Source: Calliopsis andreniformis | Taxonomy: Eukaryota > Arthropoda > Insecta > Hymenoptera > Andrenidae | Direction: 5' to 3' | NCBI RefSeq assembly: GCF_051401765.1 | Contig: NW_027480464.1 | Location: 1,302,001 to 1,366,000, forward strand | DNA: 64,000 bases | Shown: in pieces, positions 12,911-26,810 of the stretch | Layout: the number at the start of each line of letters is the position of its first letter | How positions within the stretch are numbered: the stretch's first letter is position 1 | Made by a program: the position numbers and the translations under genes | Notes under the pieces: model-generated | What the model saw: only the letters and a program-made list of their open reading frames with translations | The model's database searches: none | What the model was told of the DNA's origin: nothing

Positions 12911-13051
12911 CAGCAATCAGTAGTCAATCCTCAGTCCTCAGTAGAATGTCCTCAATTCACAGCTTTCAACACTCAATACTCGATCTGCAATCTTCAAACC
13001 ACTATCCACAAACATCAATTCTCATCACTCAACCCTCAACACTCAGTCCTC
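12911..13051 (+). repeat. Type A island, divergent A4-like
   Basis: TAGAAT is at 12,942 and is followed by GTCCTC. It also has CAGTAGTCAA, CAGCTTTCAAC and TCGATCTGC. It is the only GTC form left of 19 kb and the most diverged copy. Confidence 0.82.
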
Positions 13052-13860
13052 AATGTTCAATCCTCAATCCTCAATTCTCTATCTTCAATCATCAATACTG
13101 AACCTTCAATCCTCAATCCTCAATCCTCAATCCTCAATCCTCAATCCTCAATCCTCAGTCCACAAACCTCAATCCTCAACCCTCAGCCCTCATCCTCAAT
13201 CCTCAATCCTCAAACTTCAGTCCTCAATCCTCAGTCCTCAGTCCTCAGTTCTCAATCCTCAATCCTCAGTCCTCAGTCCTCAAACCCCTACCCTCAACCC
13301 GCAGCCCTCATCCTCAATCCTCAATCCTCAATTCTCAGTCCTCAATACTCAATCTTCAATCCTCAATACTCAATCTACAATAATTAATCCTCAATTCTCA
13401 ATCCTCAATACTCAATCCTTAAACGTCAATCCTCAATCCCCAATCCTCAATCTTCAATCCTCAAACCTCAATCCTCAATCCTCAATCCTCAATCTTCAAT
13501 CCTCAATACTCAATCTGCAATCCTCAATCCTCAGTCCGCAATCCTCAATCCTCAATCCTCAATCGGCAGTCTTCAATCATCAATACTCAATCTTCAATCC
13601 TCAATCCCCAATCCTCAATCCTCAATCCTCATTCTTCAATACTCAATACCCAATCCTCAATCTTCAATCCTCAACACCCAACACTCAATCTTCAATCCTC
13701 AAAGTTCAATCCGCAATACCCAATCCTCAATCTTCAATACTCAAACCTCAATCCTCAATCCTCAATCCTCAATCAACAATCTTCAATCCTCAATCCTCAG
13801 TCCACAAACCTCAATTCTGAATCCTCAATCCTGAGTCCTCAATCTTCAGCCATAAGTCCT

Positions 13861-14001
13861 CAGCAATCAATTGTCAATCCTCAATCCTCAATAGAATATC
13901 CTCAATTCACAGTTTTCAATACTCAATCCCCATTCTTCAATCTTCAAATCTCAATCCACAAACATCAATTCTCATCACGCAACCCTCAACACTCTGTCCT
14001 C
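13861..14001 (+). repeat. Type A island, A1
   Basis: TAGAAT is at 13,892. It belongs to the CCCCATTC/ACTCTGTCC group with 1,639 and 12,104. Confidence 0.85.
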
Positions 14002-14420
14002 AATCTGCAATCCTCAATCCTCAATCCTCAATCCTCAATCTTCAATCCTCAATACTCAATCTTCAATCCTCAATACTCAATCTTCAATCCTCAATCCTCA
14101 ATCCTCAATCCTCAGTCATCACTCCTCAATCCTCATTCTTCAATCCTCAATACCGAATCCTCAATCCTCAATACTGAATCTTCAATCCTTATTCCTCAAT
14201 CCTCAATCCTCAATCCTCAATCCTCAATCTTCAATCCTCTATTCACAATATTCAATCCTCAATCCTCAATCCTCGGTCCTCAATCCTCAATCGCCAATCT
14301 CCAATCCTGAATACTCAATCTTCAATCCTCGATCCTCAATCCTCAATCCTCAATCCTCAGTCCTCAAACCTCAATCCAGAATCCTCAAACCTGAATCCTC
14401 AGTCTTCAGACCTCAGTCCT

Positions 14421-14561
14421 CAACAATCAGTTGTCAATCCTCAATCCTCAATAGAATATCCTCAATTCACAGGTTTCAATACTCAATACTCAACCTGAAA
14501 TCTTCAAACCTCTATCCACAATCATCAATTCTCATCACTCAACCCTCAACACTCAGTCCCC
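14421..14561 (+). repeat. Type A island, A1
   Basis: TAGAAT is at 14,452, with CACAGGTTTC and CTTCAAACCTC, as in 29,015, 31,003 and 35,813. Confidence 0.88.
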
Positions 14562-15301
14562 AATCCTCAATTTTCAATCCTCAATACTCAATCTTCAGTC
14601 CTCAATACTAAATCCTCAATCCTCAATCCTCAGTCCTCAATCCACAATGCTCAATCCTCAAACCTCAATCCTCAATCGTCAGTCCTCGTCCTCAATCCTC
14701 AACACTCAATCCTCAATCCTCAATCTTCAATCATCAATACTCAATCTTCAATCCTCAATCCTCAATCTTCAATCCTCAATCCTCAATTCTCAGTCCTCAA
14801 TACTCAATCCTCAATCATCAACCCTCAATCCCCAATCCTCAATCTTCAATCCTCAATCCTCAATCCTCAATCCTCAATCCTCAATCTTCATTCCTCAATA
14901 CTCAATCTACAATACTCAATCCTCAATCCTCAATCATCAATGGTCAATCCTCAATCCTCAATCCTCAACCCTCAATCTCCAATAGTCAATACTCAATCTG
15001 CAAACCTCAATCTTCAATCCTCAATCCTCAATCCTCATTCTTCAATCCACAATGCCCAGGCCTCAATCTTCAATCCTCAATCCTCAATCCTCAATTCTCA
15101 ATCCTCAATCCTCAATCATCAATCCTCAATCCTCAGTCCTCAATCCTCAATCCTCAATCCTCAATCCTCAATGTTCAATCCGCAATACCCAATCCTCAAT
15201 CCTCAATCCTCAAACCTCAATCCTCAACCCTCAATCCTCAGTCCTCGAACCTCAAACCTGTATCCTCAATCCTGAATCCTCAATCTTCAGACCTCAGTCC
15301 T

Positions 15302-15442
15302 CAACAATCAGTTGTCAATTATCAATCCTCAATAGAATATCATCAATTCACAGTTTTCCACACTTAATACTCAATCTGCAATTTTCAAATCTTTATTCAC
15401 AAACATCAATGCTCATCATTCAACACTCAACACTCAGTCCCC
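15302..15442 (+). repeat. Type A island, A2
   Basis: TAGAAT is at 15,333. The CCACACTTAATAC variant ties it to 4,461 and to the 27-40 kb copies. Confidence 0.88.
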
Positions 15443-17851
15443 AATCCTCAATCTTCAATACTCAATCCTCAATCCTCAATCCTCGATCCTCAATCTTCAA
15501 TCCTCAATACACAATCTTCAATCCTCCATCCTCAATCGTCAATCCTCAATCCTCAATCCTCAATCGCCAGGCTTCAATCCTCAATACTCAATCTTGAATC
15601 CTAAATCCTCAATCCTCAATCCTCATTCCTCAATCCTCATTCTTCAATCCTCAATCGCCAGGCTTCAATCCTCAATACTCAATCTTGAATCCTAAATCCT
15701 CAATCCTCAATCCTCATTCCTCAATCCTCATTCTTCAATCCTCAACACCCAATCCTCAATCTTCAATCCTCAATCCTCAATCCTCAATCCTCAATCCTCA
15801 ATCCTCAATCGGCAGTCTTCAATCATTAATACTCAATCTTCAATCCTCAATCCCCAATCCTCAATCCTCAATCCTCATTCTTCAATACTCAATACCCAAT
15901 CCTCAATCTTCAATCCTCAATCCTCAATCCTCAATTCTCAATCCTCGATCCTCAATACCCAATCCTCAATCTTCAATCTTCAACCCTCAATCCTCAATTC
16001 TCAACCCACAATCCTCAGTCCTCAGACCTCAAACCTCAATCCTCAGCCTCAGCCCTCACCCTCAATCCTCAATCCTCAATCCTCAATCCTCAATCTTCAA
16101 TCCTCAATACCCAATCTTCAATAACCAATCCTCAATTCTCAATCCTCAATACTCAATCCTCAATCCTCAATCTTCAATCCTCGATACTCAATCTTCAATC
16201 CTCAATCCTCAAACCTCAATCCTCAATCCTCAATCCTCAATCCTCAGTCCTCACTCCTCAATCCTCATTCTTCAATCCTCAATACCGAATCCTCAATCTT
16301 CAATCCTCAATCCTCAATCCTCAATTCTCAATCCTCAATCCTCAATCCTCAGATATCAAACACCAATGCTCAACCCTCAGTCCTCGTCCTCAATCCACAA
16401 CCCTCAATGCTCAATCCTCAATCTTCAATCATTAATATTCAATCTTCAATCTTCAATCCTCAATCCTCAATCCTCAACCCTCATTCCTCAGCGTTCAATC
16501 CTCAATACCCAATCCTCAGTCTTCCATCCTCAATCCTCAATACTCAATCCTCAATCCTCAATACTCCGTCCTCAATCCTCAATCTTCAATCCTCAATACT
16601 CAATCTTCAATCCTCAATCCTCAATCCTTAATCCTGAATCTTCAATCCTCAATACTGAATCTTCAATCCTTAATCCTCAATCCTCAATCCTCGATCCTCA
16701 TTCTTCAATCCTCAACACCCAACCCTCAATCTTCAATCCTCAATGTTCAATCCGCAATACCCAATCCTCAATCCTCAATCCTCAATCCTCAATCCTCAAT
16801 CCTCAATCCTCAATATTCAATCCACAATACTCAGTCTTCAATCCTCAATGCTCAATCCTCAATCCTCAATCCTCAATCCTCAGTAATCAATCCTCAATCT
16901 TCAATACTCAATCGTCAATCCTCAATCCGCAATTCTCGTACCTCAAACCTCAATCTTCAAACCTCAGTCCTCATACTCAATTCTCAATTCTCAATCCTCA
17001 ATTCTCAATCCTCAATCTTTAATCCTCAATAATCAATCTCCAATCCTAGATCCTCGATCCCCAATCCTCAATCCTTAATCCTCAGCCTTCAATCCTCAAT
17101 CCCCAGTCCTCAATCTTCAATCCTCAATCCTCAATCCTCAATCCTCAATCTTCAATCCTCAATACTCAATCTTCAATCCTCCATCCTCAATCCACAATCC
17201 TCAGTCCTCAATCCACCTTCGTCAGGCATCAATCCTCAATACTCAATCTTCAATCCTCAATCCTCAATCCTCAATTCTCAGTCCTCATCCCACAAACCTC
17301 AATCCTCAACCCTCGGACCTCATCCTCAATCCTCAGTCCTCAATCCTCAATCCTCAATCCTCAATCCTCAATCTTCACTCCTCTTTACTCAATCCACAAT
17401 CCTCAATCCTCAATCCTCAATCCTCAACCCTCAATTTTCAATTATCAATACTCAATCTTCAATCCTCAATCCTCAATCCTCAATCCTCAATCGTCAATCC
17501 TCAATCCTCATTCTACAATCCTGAATACACAATCCTCAATCTTCAATCCTCAATCCTCAATACTCAATTCTCAATCCTCAATCCTCAATCCTCAATCATC
17601 AATCCTCAAACCTCATTCTATAATCCTCAATACCCAATCCTCAATCTTCAATCCTCAAACCTCAATACTCAATCCTCAATCCTCAGTCCATCAGTCCTCA
17701 AACCTCAATCATCAACCCTCAGCCCTCATCCTCAATCCTCAATCCTAAACTCTCAATCCTCAAACCTCAAGCCTCAATCCTCAATCCTCAGTCCTCAAAA
17801 CTCAAACCTGAGTCCTCAATCCTGAATCCTCAACCTTCAGAACTCAGTTCT

Positions 17852-17992
17852 CAACAATCAGTTGTCAATTCTCAATCCTCAATAGAATATAATAAATTCA
17901 CAGTTTTCAATACTCAATACTCAATCTGCAATCTTCAAATCTCTATCCACAAACATCAATTCTCATAATTCAACCCTCAACGCTCAGTCCCC
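17852..17992 (+). repeat. Type A island, A3
   Basis: TAGAAT is at 17,883. It ends CAACGCTCAGTCCCC, a change shared only with 21,180. Confidence 0.88.
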
Positions 17993-18529
17993 ATTCCTCA
18001 ATATTCAACACTCAATCCTCAATCCTCAATCCTCAATCCTCAATCTTCAATCCTCAATACTCCATCTTCAATCCTCCATCTTCAATCCACAATCCTCAAT
18101 CCTCAATCCTAAATCGTCAGGCATCAATCCTCAATACTCAATCTTCAGTCCTCAATCCTCAATCCTCAATACTCAGTCCTCAGCCCTCAACCCTCAATCC
18201 TCAACCCTCGGACCTCATCCTCAGTCCTCAATTATCAATCCTCAACCCTCAATCTTCAACCCTCAATCCTCAATCTTCAATCTTCAATCCTCAATTCTCA
18301 CTCCTCAATACCCAATCCTCAATCGTCAATCCTCAATCCCCAATCTTCAATCATCAATCCTCAATCCTCAATCCTCAATCCTCAGACCTCAAACATCAAT
18401 ACTCAACCCACAGTCCTCGTCCTCAATCCACAACACTCAATCCTCGATCCTCAACCTTCAATCATCAATATTCAACCTTCAATCCTCAATCCTCAATCCT
18501 CAATACTCAAACCTCAATCCTCAATACTC

Positions 18530-18626
18530 AACTATCAATCCTCAATTCTCAATACTCAATAGAATATCCTGAATTCTCAGGATTCAATACTCAAACCTCA
18601 ACCCTCAACCCTCAGCCCTCATCCTC
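18530..18626 (+). repeat. Type B island with perfect inverted repeat
   Basis: TAGAAT is at 18,560. ATCCTGA (18,566-18,572) and TCAGGAT (18,577-18,583) are exact reverse complements around ATTC. The right flank is AACCCTCAGCCCTCATCC. Confidence 0.88.
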
Positions 18627-19750
18627 AATCCTCAATCCTCAATCATCAATCCTCAATATCCAATCCACAATACACAGTCTTCAATCCTCAATCCTCAAAC
18701 CTCAATCCCCAATCCTCAATCCTCAGGAATCAATCCTCAATCTTCAATACTCAAACGTCAATCCTCAATCCGCAAATCTCGTACCTCAAACCTCAATCTT
18801 CAAACCTCAGTCCTCATACTCAATTCTCAATTCTCAATCCTCAACCCTCAATCCTCAATCTTCAATCCTCAATAATCAATCTCCAAACCTAGATCCTCAA
18901 TCCCCAATCCTCAATCCTTAATCCTCAGCCTTCAATCCTCAACCCCCAGTCCTCAATCTTCAATCCTCAATCCTCAATCCTCAATCCTCAATCCTCAATA
19001 CTCATTCTTCAATCCTCAATACCCAATCCTCAATACGCAATCCTCAATCTTCAATCCTCAAACCTCAATCCTCAATTCTCAATCCTCAATACTCAATCCG
19101 GAATCGTCAATCCTCAATCCCCAATCCTCAGTCTTCAATCCTCAATCCTCAATCCTCAATCCTCATTCTTCAATCCTCAATACCCAATCCTCAATACGCA
19201 ATCCTCAATCTTCATTCCTCAAACCTCAATCTTCAATTCTCAATCCTCAATACTCAATCCTAAATCGTCAATCCTCAATCCTCAATTCTCAATCCTCAAT
19301 CCTCAGTCCTCAGTCCTCAGACCTCAATCCTCAGTCCTCATTCTTCAGTCCTCAATACCCAATCCTCAATCCTCAATCCTCAATCCTCAATCCTCAATTC
19401 TCAATCCTCAATCCTCCGTCCTCAGTCCTCAATCTTCAATCCTCAATAATCAATCTCCAATCCTAGATCCTCAATCCCCAATCCTCAATCCTTAATCCTC
19501 AGCATTCAATCCTCAATCCCCAGTCCTCAATCTTCAATCCTCAATGCTCAATCCTCAATCGTCAATCCTCAGTCCTCAATCCTCAATCCTCAATCCTCAA
19601 TCCTCAAACCACAATCCTCAACCGTCAGTCCTCGTCCTCGATACTCAACACTCAATCCTCAATCCTCAATCTTCAACCCTCAATCCTCTGTCCTCAAACC
19701 TCAATCCTGAATCCTCAATACTGAAGCCTCAATCTTCAGCCCTCAGTCCT

Positions 19751-19832
19751 CAACAATCAGTTGTCAAACCTCAACCCTCAATAGAATGTCATCAATTCAC
19801 AGTTTTCAATACTCAATACTCAATCTGCAATC
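19751..19832 (+). repeat. Type A island, A4, 3' half missing
   Basis: TAGAAT is at 19,782. After CAATCTGCAATCC the island ends and ordinary units plus CAACCACCATTCTTC follow. It lacks the CTATCCACAAACATC part. Confidence 0.85.
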
Positions 19833-21148
19833 CTCAATCCTCAATCCTCAATCCTCAACCACCATTCTTCAATCCTCAATACCCAATCCTCAATACGCAA
19901 TCCTCAATCTTCAATCCTCAATCCTCAATTCTCAATCCTCAATACTCAATCCTCAACGGTCAATCCTCAATCCCCAATCCTCAATCCTCAATCCTCAATC
20001 CTCAATCCACAGACCTCAATCCTCAACCTTCAGTCCACAATACTCAATCTTCAATCCTCAATCCTCAATCCTGAATCCTCAATCCTCATTCTTCAATCCT
20101 CAACACCCAATACTCAATCTTCAATCCTCAATCCTCAATCCTCAATTCTCAATACTCAATCCTCAATCCTCAGACCTCAAACATCAATACTCAACCCTCA
20201 GTCCTCGTCCTCAATCCACAACACTCAATCCTCGATCCTCAACCTTCAATTCTCAATACTCAATCTTCAATCCTCAATCCTCAATCCTCAGTAATCAATC
20301 CTCAATCTACAATACTCAATCGTCAATCCTCAGTCCTCAATTCTCAATCCTCAATACTCAATCCTGAATCGTCAATACTCGATCCCCAATCCTCAATCCT
20401 CAATCCTCAATCCTCAATCCACAGACCTCAATCCTCAACCTTCAATCCACAATACTCAATCTCCAATCCTCAATCCTCAATCCTCAATACTCAATTCTCA
20501 ATCCTCAATCCTCAATCCTCAGACCTCAAACATCAATACTCAACCCTCAGTCCTCGTCCTCAATCCACAACACTCAATCCTCGATCCTCAACCTTCAATC
20601 CTCGATACTCAATCTTCAATCCTCAATCCTCAGTCCTCAATCCTCAATCCTCAATCCTCAATCCTCAATCTTCACTCCTCTTTACTCAATCCACAATCCT
20701 CAATCCTCAATCCTCAATCCTCAACCCTCAATTTTCAATTATCAATACTCAATCTTCAATCCTCAATCCTCAATCCTCAATCCTCAATCGTCAATCCTCA
20801 ATCCTCATTCTACAATCCTGAATACACAATCCTCAATCTTCAATCCTCAATCCTCAATACTCAATTCTCAATCCTCAATCCTCAATCCTCAATCATCAAT
20901 CCTCAAACCTCATTCTATAATCCTCAATACCCAATCCTCAATCTTCAATCCTCAAACCTCAATACTCAATCCTCAATCCTCAGTCCATCAGTCCTCAAAC
21001 CTCAATCATCAACCCTCAGCCCTCATCCTCAATCCTCAATCCTAAACTCTCAATCCTCAAACCTCAAGCCTCAATCCTCAATCCTCAGTCCTCAAAACTC
21101 AAACCTGAGTCCTCAATCCTGAATCCTCAACCTTCAGAACTCAGTTCT

Positions 21149-21289
21149 CAACAATCAGTTGTCAATTCTCAATCCTCAATAGAATATAATAAATTCACAG
21201 TTTTCAATACTCAATACTCAATCTGCAATCTTCAAATCTCTATCCACAAACATCAATTCTCATAATTCAACCCTCAACGCTCAGTCCCC
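21149..21289 (+). repeat. Type A island, A3
   Basis: TAGAAT is at 21,180, identical in all marks to 17,883, one tandem unit away. Confidence 0.88.
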
Positions 21290-21826
21290 ATTCCTCAATA
21301 TTCAACACTCAATCCTCAATCCTCAATCCTCAATCCTCAATCTTCAATCCTCAATACTCCATCTTCAATCCTCCATCTTCAATCCACAATCCTCAATCCT
21401 CAATCCTAAATCGTCAGGCATCAATCCTCAATACTCAATCTTCAGTCCTCAATCCTCAATCCTCAATACTCAGTCCTCAGCCCTCAACCCTCAATCCTCA
21501 ACCCTCGGACCTCATCCTCAGTCCTCAATTATCAATCCTCAACCCTCAATCTTCAATCCTCAATCCTCAATCTTCAATCTTCAATCCTCAATTCTCACTC
21601 CTCAATACCCAATCCTCAATCGTCAATCCTCAATCCCCAATCTTCAATCATCAATCCTCAATCCTCAATCCTCAATCCTCAGACCTCAAACATCAATACT
21701 CAACCCACAGTCCTCGTCCTCAATCCACAACACTCAATCCTCGATCCTCAACCTTCAATCATCAATATTCAACCTTCAATCCTCAATCCTCAATCCTCAA
21801 TACTCAAACCTCAATCCTCAATACTC

Positions 21827-21923
21827 AACTATCAATCCTCAATTCTCAATACTCAATAGAATATCCTGAATTCTCAGGATTCAATACTCAAACCTCAACC
21901 CTCAACCCTCAGCCCTCATCCTC
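21827..21923 (+). repeat. Type B island with perfect inverted repeat
   Basis: TAGAAT is at 21,857, with the inverted repeat at 21,863-21,880. It is the tandem-duplicate partner of 18,560. Confidence 0.88.
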
Positions 21924-23047
21924 AATCCTCAATCCTCAATCATCAATCCTCAATATCCAATCCACAATACACAGTCTTCAATCCTCAATCCTCAAACCTC
22001 AATCCCCAATCCTCAATCCTCAGGAATCAATCCTCAATCTTCAATACTCAAACGTCAATCCTCAATCCGCAAATCTCGTACCTCAAACCTCAATCTTCAA
22101 ACCTCAGTCCTCATACTCAATTCTCAATTCTCAATCCTCAACCCTCAATCCTCAATCTTCAATCCTCAATAATCAATCTCCAAACCTAGATCCTCAATCC
22201 CCAATCCTCAATCCTTAATCCTCAGCCTTCAATCCTCAACCCCCAGTCCTCAATCTTCAATCCTCAATCCTCAATCCTCAATCCTCAATCCTCAATACTC
22301 ATTCTTCAATCCTCAATACCCAATCCTCAATACGCAATCCTCAATCTTCAATCCTCAAACCTCAATCCTCAATTCTCAATCCTCAATACTCAATCCGGAA
22401 TCGTCAATCCTCAATCCCCAATCCTCAGTCTTCAATCCTCAATCCTCAATCCTCAATCCTCATTCTTCAATCCTCAATACCCAATCCTCAATACGCAATC
22501 CTCAATCTTCATTCCTCAAACCTCAATCTTCAATTCTCAATCCTCAATACTCAATCCTAAATCGTCAATCCTCAATCCTCAATTCTCAATCCTCAATCCT
22601 CAGTCCTCAGTCCTCAGACCTCAATCCTCAGTCCTCATTCTTCAGTCCTCAATACCCAATCCTCAATCCTCAATCCTCAATCCTCAATCCTCAATTCTCA
22701 ATCCTCAATCCTCCGTCCTCAGTCCTCAATCTTCAATCCTCAATAATCAATCTCCAATCCTAGATCCTCAATCCCCAATCCTCAATCCTTAATCCTCAGC
22801 ATTCAATCCTCAATCCCCAGTCCTCAATCTTCAATCCTCAATGCTCAATCCTCAATCGTCAATCCTCAGTCCTCAATCCTCAATCCTCAATCCTCAATCC
22901 TCAAACCACAATCCTCAACCGTCAGTCCTCGTCCTCGATACTCAACACTCAATCCTCAATCCTCAATCTTCAACCCTCAATCCTCTGTCCTCAAACCTCA
23001 ATCCTGAATCCTCAATACTGAAGCCTCAATCTTCAGCCCTCAGTCCT

Positions 23048-23129
23048 CAACAATCAGTTGTCAAACCTCAACCCTCAATAGAATGTCATCAATTCACAGT
23101 TTTCAATACTCAATACTCAATCTGCAATC
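23048..23129 (+). repeat. Type A island, A4, 3' half missing
   Basis: TAGAAT is at 23,079. It is the tandem-duplicate partner of 19,782, with the same CCACCATTC junction. Confidence 0.85.
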
Positions 23130-23289
23130 CTCAATCCTCAATCCTCAATCCTCAACCACCATTCTTCAATCCTCAATACCCAATCCTCAATACGCAATCC
23201 TCAATCTTCAATCCTCAATCCTCAATTCTCAATCCTCAATACTCAATCCTCAACGGTCAATCCTCAATCCCCAATCCTCAATCCTCAAT

Positions 23290-24890
23290 CCTCAATCCTC
23301 AATCCACAGACCTCAATCCTCAACCTTCAGTCCACAATACTCAATCTTCAATCCTCAATCCTCAATCCTGAATCCTCAATCCTCATTCTTCAATCCTCAA
23401 CACCCAATACTCAATCTTCAATCCTCAATCCTCAATCCTCAATTCTCAATACTCAATCCTCAATCCTCAGACCTCAAACATCAATACTCAACCCTCAGTC
23501 CTCGTCCTCAATCCACAACACTCAATCCTCGATCCTCAACCTTCAATTCTCAATACTCAATCTTCAATCCTCAATCCTCAATCCTCAGTAATCAATCCTC
23601 AATCTACAATACTCAATCGTCAATCCTCAGTCCTCAATTCTCAATCCTCAATACTCAATCCTGAATCGTCAATACTCAATCCCCAATCCTCAATCCTCAA
23701 TCCTCAATCCTCAATCCACAGACCTCAATCCTCAACCTTCAATCCACAATACTCAATCTCCAATCCTCAATCCTCAATCCTCAATACTCAATTCTCAATC
23801 CTCAATCCTCAATCCTCAGACCTCAAACATCAATACTCAACCCTCAGTCCTCGTCCTCAATCCACAACACTCAATCCTCGATCCTCAACCTTCAATCCTC
23901 GATACTCAATCTTCAATCCTCAATCCTCAATCCTCAATCCTCAATCCTCATTCTTCAATCCTCAACACCCAATACTCAATCTTCAATCCTCAATCCTCAA
24001 TCCTCAATTCACAATCCTCAATCCTCAATACTCAAACCTCAATCCTCAATACTCAACTATCAATCCTCAATTCTCAATACTCAATAGAATATCCTGAATT
24101 CTCAGGATTCAATACTTAAACCACAACCCTCAACCCTCAGCCCTCATCCTCAATCATCAATCCTCAATCCTCAATCCTCAATATTCAGTCCACAAAACTC
24201 AGTCTTCAATCCTCAATCCTCAATCCTCAATCCTCAATCCTCAATCCTGAATCCTCAGTAATCAATCCTCAATCTTCAATACTCAATCGTCAATCCTCAG
24301 TCCTCAATCCTCAATCCACAATCCTCGTTCCTCAAACCTCAATCTTCAAACCTCAGTCCTCATACTCAATTCTCAATTCTCAATCCTCAATCCTCAATCC
24401 CCAATCTTCAATCTTCAGTAATCAATCTCCAATCCTAGATCCTCAATCCCCAATCCTCAATCCTTAATCCTCAGCCTTCAATCCTCGATCCCCAGTCCTC
24501 AATCTTCAATCCTCAATGCTCTATCCTCAATCCTCAATCCTCAGTCCTCAATCCTCAATCCTCAATCCTCAAACCTCAATCCTCAACCGTCAGTCCTCGT
24601 CCTCAATACTCAACACTCAATCCTCAATCCTCAATCTTCAATCCTCAATTCTCAATATTCAATCCTGAATCCTCAATCCTCAATCCTCAATCCTCAATCC
24701 TCAATCCTCATTCTTCAATCCTCAATACCCAATCCTCAATCTTCAATCCTCTATCCTCAATCCTCAATTCTCAATCCTCAATCCTCAATATTCAATCCTC
24801 AATAAACAATCCTCAATCTTCAATCCTCAATCCTCGATCCTCAATTCTCAATCCTCAATCCTCAATCCTCAGACCTCAAACATCAATACT
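23290..24890 (+). repeat. Block shared with 50,835-52,442
   Basis: Both copies hold a B island with the distinctive ATACTTAAACCACAACC right flank (24,085 and 51,636) and a type C marker (24,434 and 51,984), at an offset close to 27,551. The block partly overlaps the second 3,297-bp unit. Confidence 0.8.
24055..24151 (+). repeat. Type B island with perfect inverted repeat
   Basis: TAGAAT is at 24,085, with the inverted repeat at 24,091-24,108. The right flank is the ACTTAAACCACAACC variant shared with 51,636. Confidence 0.88.
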
Positions 24891-26127
24891 CAACCCTCAG
24901 TCCTCGTCCTCAATCCACAACAATCAATCCTCAATCCTCATTCTTCAATCATCAATATTCAATCTTCAGTCCTCAATCCTCAATCCTCAATCCTCAATCC
25001 TCAATCCTCAATGTTCAATCCGCAATACCCAATCCTCAATACTCAATCCTCAATCCTCAATCCTCAATCCTCAATCCTCAATACTCAATCCTCAATCCTC
25101 AGTCCTCAAACCTCAAACCTCAACCTTAAATCCTCAATACTCAATCTTCAAACCTCCGTCCTCAATCCTCAACCCTCAATCCTCAATCCTCAATCGTCAG
25201 GCTTCAATCCTCAATACTCAATTTCAATCCTCAATCCTCAATCCTCATTCCTCAATACTCACTCTTCAATCCTCAATACCCAATCCTCAATCTTCAATCC
25301 TCAATCCTCAATCCTCAATACTCAATCCTCAATCCTCAGTCCTCAGTCCTCAAACCTCAACCCCCAACCCTCAGCCCTCATCCTCAATCCTCAATCCTCA
25401 ATCTTCAACCCTCAATCCTCAATCCTCAATCCTCAATCGGCTGTCTTCAATCATCAATACTGAATCTTCAATTCTCAATCCCCAATCCTCAATCCTCAAT
25501 CCTCATTCTTCAATCCTCAATACCCAATCCTCAATCTTCAATCCTCAATCCTCAATCCTCAATTCTCAATCCTCAATCCTCAATACCCAATCCTCAATCT
25601 TCAATCTTCAACCCTCAATCCTCAATTCTCAATCCTCAATCCTCAGTCCTCAGACATCAAACCTCAATCCTCACCCTCAGCCCTCATCCTCAATCCTCAA
25701 TCCTCAATACTCAATCCTCAATATTCAATCCACTATACTCAGTCTTCAATCCTCAATCCTCAATCCTCAATCCTCAATCCTCAATCCTCAGTAATCAATT
25801 CTCAGTGTTCAATACTCAATCGTCAATCCTCAGTCCTCAATCCTCAATCCGCAATCCTCGTTCCTCAAACCTCAATCTTCAACCCTCAGTCCTCATACTC
25901 AATTCTCAATTCTCAATCCTCAATCCTCAATCCTCAATCTTCAATCCTCTTTACTCAATGCACAATCCTCAATCCTCAATCCTCAATCCTCAATACTCAA
26001 TCTTCAATCCTCAGTCCTCACCCCTCATTCTTCAATCCTCAATACCCAATCCTCAATCTTCAATCATCAATCCTCAATCCACAATCCTCAATCCTCAATC
26101 GTCTATCCTCAATCCACAATTCTCAAT

Positions 26128-26656
26128 CCTCAATCGTCTATCCTCAATCTTCAGACCTCAAACATCAATATCCAACCCTCAGTCCTCAAACCTCAATCCT
26201 GAATCCTCAATACTGAATCCTCAATCTTGAGCCCTCAGTCCTCAACAATCAGTTGTCAAACCTCAATCCTCAATAGAATGTCGTCAACTCACAGTTTTCA
26301 ATACTGAATACTCAATCTGCAATCTTCAAATCTCTATCCACAAACATCAATTCTCATCACTCAACCCTCAACACTCAGTCCCCAATCCTCAATATTCAAT
26401 CCTCAATCCTCAATCCTCAATCCACAATCCTCAACCTTCAATCCTCAATACTCAATTTTCAATCCTCAATCCTCAATCCTCAATCCTCGATTCTCAATCC
26501 ACGATCGCCAATCATCAATCCTCAATACTCAATCTTCAATCCTTGATCCTCAATCCTCAATCCTCAGTCCTCGTTCTTCAATCCTCAATCTCACAATCAT
26601 CAATACTCAACCTTCAATCCTCAATCCTCAATCTTCAATCCTCAATCCTCAATTCT
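26128..26656 (+). repeat. Block shared with 52,439-52,968
   Basis: The offset is 26,311. The block begins at TCGTCTATCCTCAATCTTC and contains an A4 island with the rare GTCGTCAACTCAC form (26,274 and 52,585), then a stretch with CCACGATCGCC. Confidence 0.85.
26243..26383 (+). repeat. Type A island, A4
   Basis: TAGAAT is at 26,274, with GTCGTCAACTCAC and TTCAATACTGAATAC, both shared only with 52,585. Confidence 0.87.
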
Positions 26657-26810
26657 CAATCCTCAATCCTCAATCCTCAATCTTCAATCCTCTTTACTCA
26701 ATGCACAATCCCCAATCCTCAATCCTCAATCCTCAATCCTCAATCCTCAGTCCTCAAACCTCAATCCTGAATCCCCGATACTGAATCCTCAATCTTCAGC
26801 CCTCAGTCCT

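Larger units (their letters stand above)
15092..18440 (+). repeat. Second copy of the 4,220-7,560 block
   Basis: This copy has the A2 island at 15,333, the 91-base duplication near 15,566, a type C marker at 17,045 and the A3 island at 17,883. Its right third overlaps the start of the 3,297-bp tandem duplication, so the same sequence belongs to two nested repeat levels. Confidence 0.85.
17326..20622 (+). repeat. 3,297-bp tandem duplication, copy 1
   Basis: The unit carries an A3 island (17,883), a B island (18,560), type C markers (18,888 and 19,461) and a shortened A4 island (19,782). All recur exactly 3,297 bases later. I found only two single-base differences between the copies, at 18,260 (C here, T in copy 2) and 20,381 (G here, A in copy 2). 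3,297 equals 471 heptamers, so the duplication keeps the register. Confidence 0.92.
20623..23919 (+). repeat. 3,297-bp tandem duplication, copy 2
   Basis: This copy directly abuts copy 1. Islands sit at 21,180 (A3), 21,857 (B) and 23,079 (shortened A4). The left edge is set by the shared CTTCACTCCTCTTTACTC string (about 17,372 and 20,669). The right edge is where CAGTCC in copy 1 is replaced by CAATCC and then CATTCTTC near 23,920. Confidence 0.92.

Noticed and set aside
14421..14440. Weak dyad ACAA-TCAG-TTGT at the left end of type A islands
   Set aside because: Only four-base arms, and several copies break it (for example CAGTTATC at 7,812, CAGTAGTC at 12,919). Not enough to call a binding site.
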